From contig JAFLVK010000002.1 of the NCBI GenBank assembly GCA_022508345.1, positions 62,001-126,000 on the forward strand: a stretch of DNA of 64,000 nucleotides. Reading direction: 5' to 3'. This DNA comes from Clostridiales bacterium. Its GTDB lineage: Bacteria; Bacillota; Clostridia; Christensenellales; CAG-314. Each line of letters opens with the position of its first letter. Position 1 is the stretch's first letter. The notes below the pieces were generated by a model. It was not told where the DNA came from. It searched no databases and saw only the letters and a list, made by a program, of their open reading frames with translations. Position numbers and translations under genes: made by a program. Positions 15,428 to 25,282 of the stretch are shown here, in pieces.

Positions 15428-16711
15428 TTAGTCGATAAATGTGCGTTTCAAAACGGCTACGAAAAAGCCTTGTACCCCGTCCTTGTGCGGTAAAAATTGG
15501 TAATACGGTTTGCCGTTTGCGCTGGCAAACTCGGGTAAGGTTATTGTATCGTACACGAAGTTGGGATGCTCTTTCAAAAACTTGCGAATGTTTTGTCCGT
15601 TCTCATTGTCGAAAACCGTGCAGGTAGAATACACGAAATAACCGCCCGGCTTTACATAACGTGAGCAATTGCACATAATTGCATATTGCAGCTTCATAAG
15701 CTCAGATATATCCAAGCTTTGTCTGAACAGCTTTATGTCGGGACGGTTGTTGAGCACGCCGAAACCGCTACACGGAACGTCACACAGCACCACATCGAAC
15801 ACGCTGTCGTATTCGCACAAAAATTCCGTCATGTCCTGACAGCGACTGGCAAGCTCCACTCCCATACGCTGTGCGTAACTGTTTATAAGCTGCACTCTGT
15901 GCGGGTGAATATCGCAGCTTGTAACTTGTACCGTAGGCTTGAGCTGTTTTACATAAACCGACTTGCCACCTGGAGCTGCACAACAGTCAATGAAGCTGTC
16001 GAAATCTTCAAGTAAATTTCCGCATATTCGCGCCACTGCCATTGAGGACAGGCTTTGAACAGTGTACTCACTGCTGTCGTTAGGCAAATTACCATTGACA
16101 AAAAAGGCGTCATTAAACGGTGAAGCTTCCGCCTCTACTCCGTAAATTTTACTGACAGTTTCGCAGTCGGTACTTTTAGCAAATCTAACGGTTGTTCTGC
16201 TGTCCGCAGGATGGGTAACAATGCTGGTTGCAACCTCTGTGCCGTAGTCTTTGACCAATTTTCTGAGTGACCACTCGGGGTAGGAATTCATTACAGACAG
16301 ACGTTCAATGACATCTGTCGGGTAATCGTCAAACTGCTTGATGTTGCTTGCTATATGCTTCAGCGTTGCATTAACAAAGCCCACTATTCGCTTATCTTCC
16401 GATATTTTGGATAGCTCTGCAACGTCATTTACCACCGCATACACGGGGATTGACAAATCCATCAAGCAATACACACCAATTTTCAAAAACAACAACGTAC
16501 TGCCCTTTGGCATTTTCTTGACGTGGCGGGAGATTATGTATTCCAGCTTTATATCGTTGTCCAATACGCCGTACACAATTTTGGTAATGAGTGCCTTGTC
16601 CTGCTGTTTGCAGTAGGTTAGCGTTTTGTTGAGAGCAAGTGAAGAGAAAGCGCGTTCGGAGTAAACCTCAACAAGCGTTTCGTAGCTTTTCAAAAAGGCA
16701 TTGTTCATCAC
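15428..16711 (-). CDS. rsmB: 16S rRNA cytosine-967 C5 methyltransferase
   Basis: 427 residues: NusB-like RNA-binding domain (about 1-140) followed by a Rossmann methyltransferase. SAM site FIDCCAAPGGKSVYV, catalytic-cysteine motif DVPCSGFGVL and second cysteine motif YSTCT are all present. The product is m5C967 of 16S rRNA. Translation begins either at GTG 16711, the base after the fmt stop codon, or at the next codon ATG 16708. Part of the fmt-rsmB-rlmN-rsgA run. Confidence 0.95.
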   Translation of the reverse strand: MMNNAFLKSYETLVEVYSERAFSSLALNKTLTYCKQQDKALITKIVYGVLDNDIKLEYIISRHVKKMPKGSTLLFLKIGVYCLMDLSIPVYAVVNDVAELSKISEDKRIVGFVNATLKHIASNIKQFDDYPTDVIERLSVMNSYPEWSLRKLVKDYGTEVATSIVTHPADSRTTVRFAKSTDCETVSKIYGVEAEASPFNDAFFVNGNLPNDSSEYTVQSLSSMAVARICGNLLEDFDSFIDCCAAPGGKSVYVKQLKPTVQVTSCDIHPHRVQLINSYAQRMGVELASRCQDMTEFLCEYDSVFDVVLCDVPCSGFGVLNNRPDIKLFRQSLDISELMKLQYAIMCNCSRYVKPGGYFVYSTCTVFDNENGQNIRKFLKEHPNFVYDTITLPEFASANGKPYYQFLPHKDGVQGFFVAVLKRTFID

Positions 16712-17635
16712 TCACCTGAGAACTGTTCCAACGGGAATTTTTCGTCCGTTCAAGAAACTTACTATATCCATACGCTTGGCATTTTCCGCCTGCAATTCCG
16801 TAACATATACGGCATTGCCGTCGCCACACATTACCGCAAGCGTCTTTTTTCCGCACTCTACAACCTCCCCTGCTTGACCACTGAATACGGCTTCACATGG
16901 ACGTAAAGCGTAAATCTTGAGGCGTTTACCCAGTGCCATCGTCCATGCTGCAGGCGATGGGTTTAGCGCCCGAACCAAGTTGATAAGCTCATCAGACGGC
17001 TTAGTCCAATCAATCTGTTCCTGCTCGGCAGTGATTTTACTGCAAAAAGTAGCCTCTTCCTCCACCTGCGGAGTGTACACAGCCTTGCCGTTTTCTATTA
17101 GCTGTAACGCTTCAACAACAGCGTCGGCGCCCAGCCTTGACATACGCTCGAACAGCTCACCGTTTGTTTCGTATGGCAAGATGTCCAGCGTTTTTTGCAA
17201 GATAATTTCGCCAGCGTCCACCTTGCGGACAGTGTTGAGAATTGATATGCCTGTTTGGCGCAATCCCAACAGCACAGCATACTGAATGGGTGCTGCGCCA
17301 CGAAGCTTGGGGAGCAAGGAGCCGTGAATGTTGATAATTCCGTGCGGAGCAATGTCTATCACTTCCTGTGACAGTATTTGTCCGTACGCTGCCGTTACCA
17401 TGATGTCGGGAGATAGACTCCTTAGTGTTTCAACGCCGTCGCGGGAGATTTTTTCAAATTGATAAAGCGGCAAGCCGTGGGATAATGCAAACTTTTTTAC
17501 CGCGCAAAATTCAATTTTTCCGCGCGCACCAACCTTGTCCGGTTGACACACGCAACCGACAACTGTGTGGTGCTCCATTATTTTTTCCAATGCCGGCACG
17601 CCGAAATCAGGCGTACCCAAAAACACTACTCGCAT
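16712..17635 (-). CDS. fmt: methionyl-tRNA formyltransferase
   Basis: Formylates initiator Met-tRNA with 10-formyl-THF, the product of Fhs encoded at 1014-2672. 307 residues. The N-terminal catalytic domain has FLGTPDFGVPAL and HGSLLPKLRGAAPIQYA (with the Asn-His-Asp catalytic set spread over INIHGS and KVDAGEI); the C-terminal OB-fold starts near residue 205. Its ATG follows directly on the def stop codon, the common def-fmt pairing of adding and removing the formyl group. Confidence 0.97.
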   Translation of the reverse strand: MRVVFLGTPDFGVPALEKIMEHHTVVGCVCQPDKVGARGKIEFCAVKKFALSHGLPLYQFEKISRDGVETLRSLSPDIMVTAAYGQILSQEVIDIAPHGIINIHGSLLPKLRGAAPIQYAVLLGLRQTGISILNTVRKVDAGEIILQKTLDILPYETNGELFERMSRLGADAVVEALQLIENGKAVYTPQVEEEATFCSKITAEQEQIDWTKPSDELINLVRALNPSPAAWTMALGKRLKIYALRPCEAVFSGQAGEVVECGKKTLAVMCGDGNAVYVTELQAENAKRMDIVSFLNGRKIPVGTVLR

Positions 17636-18094
17636 TTAGTCCTCGTCTGCTAATTTTTTAATCATCTTGTCGGCAAACAGTATGCCGTCCAAATGGTCCA
17701 TTTCGTGCAAAAATACGCGCGCAAAATATCCCTCGGCGCTTTGCTTGTGTTTTACACCGTTGCGGTCGAAGTACTCTACAACAATCTTTTCGGGGCGTTC
17801 CACAAGTCCGCGAAAACCCACTACCGACAGGCAACCCTCGTTGTCAACGCACTTTCCGCTACTTTTTACCAACACCGGGTTTACCAATTCGAAAAGTTTG
17901 TTGTCGTATTCCACAATACACACACGCTTGAGCACGCCCACCTGCGGAGCGGCAAGTCCAAGCCCGCCCACGTGGTGAAGCGTTTCCACCATGTCGTCTA
18001 TTAGTTGATGAAGCTTTGAGTCGTAGTTTTCGACAACCCTACTCTTCTTGCGGAGGAGCGGATCTCCCATTTTTAGAATATTTCTCTTTGCCAT
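17636..18094 (-). CDS. def: peptide deformylase
   Basis: Removes the formyl group from nascent proteins. From ATG 18094 it has 152 residues; a longer frame exists upstream, but this ATG is preceded by AAGAGGTG at good spacing and begins with the family-typical MAKRNILKMGDPLLR. Motifs: GLGLAAPQVG at 44-53, EGCLS at 86-90 (Cys88 metal ligand) and HEMDH at 130-134 (two His ligands and the catalytic Glu). Type 1 by length and motifs. Confidence 0.96.
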   Translation of the reverse strand: MAKRNILKMGDPLLRKKSRVVENYDSKLHQLIDDMVETLHHVGGLGLAAPQVGVLKRVCIVEYDNKLFELVNPVLVKSSGKCVDNEGCLSVVGFRGLVERPEKIVVEYFDRNGVKHKQSAEGYFARVFLHEMDHLDGILFADKMIKKLADED

Positions 18095-18120
18095 AGCACA
18101 CCTCTTGCCGAATAAGTCGG

Positions 18121-20319
18121 CTAGGATAAATTTTGCGGATTGCGTTCGACGGATATTGTAACGCTTGCACGCTTTTTGCCGTCGCATACGGAGTATATTT
18201 GCGGTATTATTTCCTTCAGGCTGTCCTTGGACAACTTAATTAGTATTTGAAAACGGTACTTCTTTTCGGCGCGTTTTAAGGGACAGCGCATCTTGTCCAT
18301 GTAGTAAAAGTCGTGAGGATATTTCGCCTTGAGATTTACTAGCTCGGCGTACTGCTCCGTTAGCTGGTCGATGCAGTCCTTTTCCTTTTCGCCCGTGTAT
18401 AAAATGCGTATAATCTCGGCAAAGGGCGGAAAAGCCGACGCTTCACGCAAATTTATTTCGCGCTTGTAAAAGCTGAAGTAATCTTGCTTGGCAGCCATTT
18501 GCAAGCAGTAATGCGTTGGCGTGTAGGTTTGGAGGACAACCGTTCCTGAATCCTTGTCGCGGCCACTACGCCCTGCCACCTGTGTGATAAGCTGGAATGT
18601 GCGTTCGGTGGACAGGTAGTCGGAGTAATGCAAGCTTTGATCGCCGTCCAGTATTCCAACAAGTGTAACCTTGGGGAAATCGTGCCCCTTGGCAATCATC
18701 TGCGTACCCACAAGTATTTGCGCTTCGCCCTTGGCAAACGCTTCCAAAATCTTGCCGTGGCTTTCCTTTGTTTGCGTTGTGTCGGCGTCCATGCGAAGCA
18801 CCTTTACGCCCGGATACATCTCATTGAGCAGCTGCACAATTTGCTGTGTGCCTATTTTGCCCTGGCGGAAGCTGCTTTCGTGGCAATTCGGACATTTGTC
18901 CAGTATGTAAAAGTGCTTGCCGCAGTAATGGCATTTGAGCATATTGTCGTCGCGGTGAACGGTAAGGCTTACATCGCAGTCGGTACACTTGGCAACGTAT
19001 CCGCACTTTGTACACATCATAAAGGATGAGTAGCCTCTGCGGTTCAAAAAGAGCATTGCCTGGTTACCCTTGTTTAGCGTTTCGTTAAGCTGCTGTTTCA
19101 AAAGCCTAGAGAAAATGCCCTTGTTTCCGCTACGCGTTTCCAGCGTCATGTCCACTATTTCCACCTTTGGAAGTGGCTTTTTGTTGATACGCTCGGACAT
19201 TTCAATAAGCTTAAGCTTGCCGTGTCGCGCCGCGTAGTAGCTGCCTAGCGACGGCGTTGCGGAACCCAACAGCAACAGCGCTCCATTTTGTTCGGCACGG
19301 AAGTTTGCAACCTCCTGCGTGTTGTAACGGGGATTGAAATCGGATATGTAGCTTGAATCGTGCTCTTCGTCGATTATTATTGCGCCGATATTTTGCATAG
19401 GCGCAAATACTGCACTACGCGCACCTACGGCAATTCGTGCTTCGCCGTTTTTGATACGAAGCCACTCGTCATAGCGTTCGCCACTGGATAGCCCACTGTG
19501 CAACAGCGCCACCGTATCGCCAAACCGTTCACGAAGCTGGCTAAGCATTGCCGGCGTTAAGGAAATTTCCGGCACTAGCATTATGCAATTTTTGCCTTCT
19601 GCAACAATGCGCTCAATTATCGTTAGGTACACTTCCGTCTTGCCACTGCCTGTAACGCCGTGCAAAAGGAACTTGCCCTGTCTGTCGCTTAACACAGTGT
19701 CTACCGCGTATTGCTGGGCGGGCAACAGCTGCCGTTTTTCGGCAGGTTTAACTTTCAAATCTTTGTAGGGAGTGCGGCGAACAACTATATCGTGTGTTTC
19801 TACTATTCCCTTGTCGATAAGCGCTCTCAGTGCGGAATTGCCGAATTCTGCATTGATTGTTTCCGCCAATGTAGCGCCATTAAGATACAAAAAAGTCACC
19901 AAATCCCGTTGCATGGTTGCGTTGGGTTTCAGTGAACTCAAGATAACGTCCAAGCTGCCGGCAGTTGCCAGACAAACCTGCTTTTTAGACAGCACCTTTA
20001 CCCTACTCTTGCGCATTTCCGCCGGGATAAAAAGTCGTAGCACGTCCGCCGAGCGGAGATGGTACTCCTTGCGCATAAATTCGCCCAGTTCCAACAGATC
20101 AGCGCTTATTGCGGGGAAATCGTCCAAAGGACGTATGATTTCCTTGATTTTGTCGGGGTCGTAGCTGGACTGTTCCTTTTCGGCAACAATGAAGCCCTCT
20201 GTAGCACGGTTAGCAAAGTTCACAAGCACGCGAGTACCAACGGTGTAGCCCTCGCCCTTGTAGTCAAATATGCGGTCAACTTCGCTTGCGGACAAATCTA
20301 CAATTACCGAGTAAATCAT
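18121..20319 (-). CDS. priA: primosomal replication-restart helicase PriA
   Basis: 3'-5' DNA helicase that reloads the replisome at stalled forks. 732 residues: DNA-binding N-terminal part, Walker A GVTGSGKTEVYL near 220, Walker B DEEH near 320, a zinc-binding insertion with four CxxC-type pairs (CTKCGYVAKCTDC, CHYCG, CPNC) and helicase motifs QVAGRSGR toward residue 590. Start ATG overlaps the coaBC stop by 4 bp (ATGA). Confidence 0.97.
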   Translation of the reverse strand: MIYSVIVDLSASEVDRIFDYKGEGYTVGTRVLVNFANRATEGFIVAEKEQSSYDPDKIKEIIRPLDDFPAISADLLELGEFMRKEYHLRSADVLRLFIPAEMRKSRVKVLSKKQVCLATAGSLDVILSSLKPNATMQRDLVTFLYLNGATLAETINAEFGNSALRALIDKGIVETHDIVVRRTPYKDLKVKPAEKRQLLPAQQYAVDTVLSDRQGKFLLHGVTGSGKTEVYLTIIERIVAEGKNCIMLVPEISLTPAMLSQLRERFGDTVALLHSGLSSGERYDEWLRIKNGEARIAVGARSAVFAPMQNIGAIIIDEEHDSSYISDFNPRYNTQEVANFRAEQNGALLLLGSATPSLGSYYAARHGKLKLIEMSERINKKPLPKVEIVDMTLETRSGNKGIFSRLLKQQLNETLNKGNQAMLFLNRRGYSSFMMCTKCGYVAKCTDCDVSLTVHRDDNMLKCHYCGKHFYILDKCPNCHESSFRQGKIGTQQIVQLLNEMYPGVKVLRMDADTTQTKESHGKILEAFAKGEAQILVGTQMIAKGHDFPKVTLVGILDGDQSLHYSDYLSTERTFQLITQVAGRSGRDKDSGTVVLQTYTPTHYCLQMAAKQDYFSFYKREINLREASAFPPFAEIIRILYTGEKEKDCIDQLTEQYAELVNLKAKYPHDFYYMDKMRCPLKRAEKKYRFQILIKLSKDSLKEIIPQIYSVCDGKKRASVTISVERNPQNLS

Positions 20320-21497
20320 TTACAAGCCGCCCTGTCTAAAATAATATTTGCAACTTCAAGCTTGCTCATTTCGGGATAGTCCACCGTTGCATCGCTTGTA
20401 ACAAGCGTTACAACATTGGTGTCGCTACCGAAAACGTCATTGTGCTTTACGTCGTTCATCACCGCCAAATCGGCGTGTTTTTTGCGGAGTTTCATGCGCG
20501 CGTTTTCGACGCCGTTGTCCGTTTCGGCGGAAAATACGCACAAAAATCTGTCCCCTTTGATTTCGCCAACCTTGGCGGCAATATCGGGGTTTTTAACAAA
20601 TTTTACCGTAAGGTTGTCCGACTTGATTTTGCTGTCGGAGAAGCTTTCGGGACGGTAGTCGCAGGGTGCGCCTGCCATAACAATTATGTCGTGCTCATTT
20701 ACCCGTGCTACCGTTTCGTCGTACATTTGATGTGTTGTTGTGACGTCAACAATTGTTGCTCTACTGTCAATTGGAACTGTGTGCTTACCCAAAATCACAG
20801 TTACGTCTGCGCCCCTGTTCAGTGCAGCATCCACCAGTGCTGCGCCCATCTTTCCACTGGAAAAGTTGGTAATAAAACGCGCGTCGTCCAGCTTTTCGAT
20901 GGTTGCACCGCACGTTATCAAAACGCGCTTACCGGCAAGGTCACACACCGGGCACAACAGTTCAACACAGCGTTCCACTATCGTATCGGGTTCTGCCATG
21001 CGACCGTCACCCGTGTCTCCGCAAGCCAAAAAGCCGCTTTCCGCGCGCACTACGTGTACACCGCGGGAAATTACCGTTTCAAGATTTTTGTTAAAGGACT
21101 TGCTACGGTACATATTGGTGTTCATTGCGGGGCAAATAACCACAGGTGCTGTTGTTGCCATCAGCGTTGTGGACAGCATATCGTCGGCAATACCGTTTGC
21201 GTATTTACCTATTATATTTGCCGTTGCGGGACACATAACAAACAAGTCTGCTTTCTTTGCAAGGGAAATATGCTCCACATCCCAATGACCGGAGCGCTTG
21301 AACATATCCGTTACCACGGGGCGGTTGGATAGCGTTTCAAATGTTAAGGGCGTGACAAATTCCGTCGCGTTTTTTGTCATGATAACGTCGACGTTAGCGC
21401 CCAACTTTTTGAAACCGCGCACGACCTGGCACACCTTGTACACTGCTATGCCACCCGTAACGCCCACTACTATGTTTTTCCCTTGAAGCTTAAGCAT
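20316..21497 (-). CDS. coaBC: bifunctional phosphopantothenoylcysteine synthase/decarboxylase
   Basis: Two steps of coenzyme A synthesis. 393 residues. CoaC flavoprotein domain (about 1-180): VTGGIAVYK, HISLAKKADL with the catalytic His, PAMNTNMY and ACGDTGDGRM with the catalytic Cys. CoaB domain (from about 190): TCGATIEKLDDARFITNFSSGKMG cut here to its features, namely the ITN-x-SSGKMG nucleotide site, and the Lys-containing KFVKNPDI. Three bases separate it from rpoZ upstream; priA overlaps by 4 bp. Confidence 0.97.
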   Translation of the reverse strand: MLKLQGKNIVVGVTGGIAVYKVCQVVRGFKKLGANVDVIMTKNATEFVTPLTFETLSNRPVVTDMFKRSGHWDVEHISLAKKADLFVMCPATANIIGKYANGIADDMLSTTLMATTAPVVICPAMNTNMYRSKSFNKNLETVISRGVHVVRAESGFLACGDTGDGRMAEPDTIVERCVELLCPVCDLAGKRVLITCGATIEKLDDARFITNFSSGKMGAALVDAALNRGADVTVILGKHTVPIDSRATIVDVTTTHQMYDETVARVNEHDIIVMAGAPCDYRPESFSDSKIKSDNLTVKFVKNPDIAAKVGEIKGDRFLCVFSAETDNGVENARMKLRKKHADLAVMNDVKHNDVFGSDTNVVTLVTSDATVDYPEMSKLEVANIILDRAACK

Positions 21498-21499
21498 AA

Positions 21500-21685
21500 T
21501 TATTTCTTGCTGATTTCGGTAATACCGTCGTCAAATTCGCCTGCTGCGTATGTAATGGGCTTGAAGTTTTGCGGAAGCTCGGGGCTGTTGTTAAGCTCCT
21601 TTGCGCGCTTTGCCACAACACAGCACAGGGAATATTTGTCTCCTGCTTTTTCAGTCAGTTCGTCAATCGGCGGTTTTGTAATCAT
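21500..21685 (-). CDS. rpoZ: RNA polymerase omega subunit
   Basis: 61 residues, short for omega but with the family's N-terminal half: KPPIDELTEKAGDKYSLCCV followed by AKRAKEL, the conserved helix that clamps the beta-prime subunit. Position between gmk and coaBC is the Firmicutes norm and supports the call. RBS AAAGGAGAAAG lies just ahead of the ATG; the gmk stop codon is one base upstream of the start. Confidence 0.92.
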   Translation of the reverse strand: MITKPPIDELTEKAGDKYSLCCVVAKRAKELNNSPELPQNFKPITYAAGEFDDGITEISKK

Positions 21686-21686
21686 G

Positions 21687-22256
21687 TTACTTTCTCCTTT
21701 CTTTCAAAATATCGATAATTTCTGCAACTGCCCTGTCCAAATCGTCGTTCATGATGCAGTAATCATACTTGTAGCGTTGAGCCAGCTCCAGCTTGTTGCG
21801 AGCCATACGGATTTGTATTTTTTCCTCACTTTCCGAACCGCGCTTTTTCAGGCGTTCGTACAGTGCCTGTTCGCTCGGTGCTTCGATAAAGAACAAAATG
21901 CTGTCTTCGTAGTTTTGCTTTACCTGCAAGGCGCCCTTTACGTCAATTTCAAGGATAACGTCCTTGCCGAAGTTCAACATATCTACAACAAACTTTTTGG
22001 GTGTGCCGTAGTAGTTTTCGAAGTGTTGATCGTACTCCAGTAGCTCGTTTTTGCGCACCATTTCAAGGAATGTATCCTCCGACACGAAGAAATAGCTACG
22101 GTCTTTTCTTTCGTTAGCACGGGGAGCGCGCGTCGTTACCGAACAGGACAACACCAAGTCGGGCATCAGACGCATCAGCTCGGCGCAGATTGTTCCCTTG
22201 CCTGCGCCACTGGGACCGGAAATAATGATTAGCTTACCCATCTTTTTTTCTTCCAT
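21687..22256 (-). CDS. gmk: guanylate kinase
   Basis: GMP + ATP to GDP + ADP. P-loop GPSGAGKGT, GMP-binding residues in SVTTRAPRANE with the following RSYFF, and the lid region are present. 189 residues from ATG 22256; a second in-frame ATG five codons on (22241) gives the more usual MGKLIIISGPSG start and has GGAAG eight bases before it, so either may be used. In Bacillus remA lies between yicC and gmk; here only 23 bp separate them. Confidence 0.96.
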   Translation of the reverse strand: MEEKKMGKLIIISGPSGAGKGTICAELMRLMPDLVLSCSVTTRAPRANERKDRSYFFVSEDTFLEMVRKNELLEYDQHFENYYGTPKKFVVDMLNFGKDVILEIDVKGALQVKQNYEDSILFFIEAPSEQALYERLKKRGSESEEKIQIRMARNKLELAQRYKYDYCIMNDDLDRAVAEIIDILKERRK

Positions 22257-22279
22257 AGTTTTATATAGTCTCCTGAGTT

Positions 22280-23158
22280 TTACTCTAAGTTTTGTACTTG
22301 TTCTCTTATTTTTTCTATCTCGTTCTTCATTTCGAGCGCAACATTTGTCAGCTCCAGAAAACTTGATTTACTGCAAATCGTGTTAGTTTCGCGGTTAAAT
22401 TCCTGCACCAAAAAGTCCAGCTTTCTGCCCACGGGTTGCTCACCTGACAGTATTTCCCTTGCGCGTTGAATGTGGCTTGTCAACCGCGTAATTTCCTCGT
22501 CGATACAGGACTTGTCCGCAAAGAAACACACTTCGTTTGCCAGCTTACTTTCGTCAATATCAACGCCTGCTAGCGCTTCACTTACACGGGAGCGCAATTT
22601 TTCGCGATACTGCTCGGAAACTTCGGGAGCGCATTTTTTTACTTGTGAAAGCAGCTTTTCCACGATGTCAATCTTGGCAAGCAAGTCTGTTCTCAGTGCG
22701 TTGCCTTCAATTTCGCGCATTGCGTTGAGGCTTTCAACAGCCTTGTCCACCGCTTCCGCAACCATTTCGCGCAGTATTTCACTGTCCTCTTCCGTTTGCT
22801 TAAGCGTAAGCACTTCGTTAGAACGCATGAGCGCATTGATGTTGAAGTCCAAGTGCATTTCGGGAAAAGCTTCCTTTAACTGCCTAGCGGCATCGTAGTA
22901 ACCCTTGGCAAGCGCCATATCAACTTGCACGGTTTTGTCCGTGTCACCTACAAGCGTGTAGTTCAAAAATACGTCAATATGCCCGCGCGAAAGTTGCTTG
23001 GACAAGCCGTTTCTTATCACGTCCTCATGCGCTATAAACGCTCTCGGAATCTTGGTTGAGATGTCCAAAAATCTGTGATTTACACTCTTTAATTCAATTG
23101 TCAATTCACGGTTGTCGCGCGTTACAGTCGCTTTACCGTACCCGGTCATACTCTTCAT
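22280..23158 (-). CDS. yicC: YicC/YloC family endoribonuclease-like protein
   Basis: 292 residues, standard for YicC/YloC. N-terminal MKSMTGYGKA and the C-terminal GRKLDFLVQEFNRETNTI(C)SK motif are the family's two signatures; E. coli YicC has been described as an RNase. First gene of the long cluster that runs to rpe, with its own promoter (23199-23227) and GGTGG as ribosome site. Confidence 0.95.
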   Translation of the reverse strand: MKSMTGYGKATVTRDNRELTIELKSVNHRFLDISTKIPRAFIAHEDVIRNGLSKQLSRGHIDVFLNYTLVGDTDKTVQVDMALAKGYYDAARQLKEAFPEMHLDFNINALMRSNEVLTLKQTEEDSEILREMVAEAVDKAVESLNAMREIEGNALRTDLLAKIDIVEKLLSQVKKCAPEVSEQYREKLRSRVSEALAGVDIDESKLANEVCFFADKSCIDEEITRLTSHIQRAREILSGEQPVGRKLDFLVQEFNRETNTICSKSSFLELTNVALEMKNEIEKIREQVQNLE

Positions 23159-23198
23159 ACAGCCACCGTTAAATATTTAATAATTATTCCAATATTAT

Positions 23199-23227
23199 AT
23201 ATTAACACATTGATTTGTTTTTTTCAA
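23199..23227 (-). promoter_or_regulatory. promoter of the yicC-to-rpe cluster
   Basis: Minus strand TTGAAA, 17 bp, TAATAT, about 40 bases before the yicC ATG. The cluster below it has no further gap larger than 43 bp until spoVM, so it may be one long operon with internal promoters. Confidence 0.55.
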
Positions 23228-23278
23228 TCGATAAACGTAATTTTTCAAGCCTAATTTAGCGCTGTTTTGCTGATTTTT

Positions 23279-25222
<1,944 letters not shown>

Positions 25223-25282
25223 CTATTCTCCTATCATTACTTGCAGACCAAATAATGTATCACACACCGCTTTATGCGGGGC

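Noticed and set aside
20442..21332. 296-codon plus-strand frame opposite coaBC
   Set aside because: Cys-rich nonsense translation of the complementary strand; coaBC has every expected motif.
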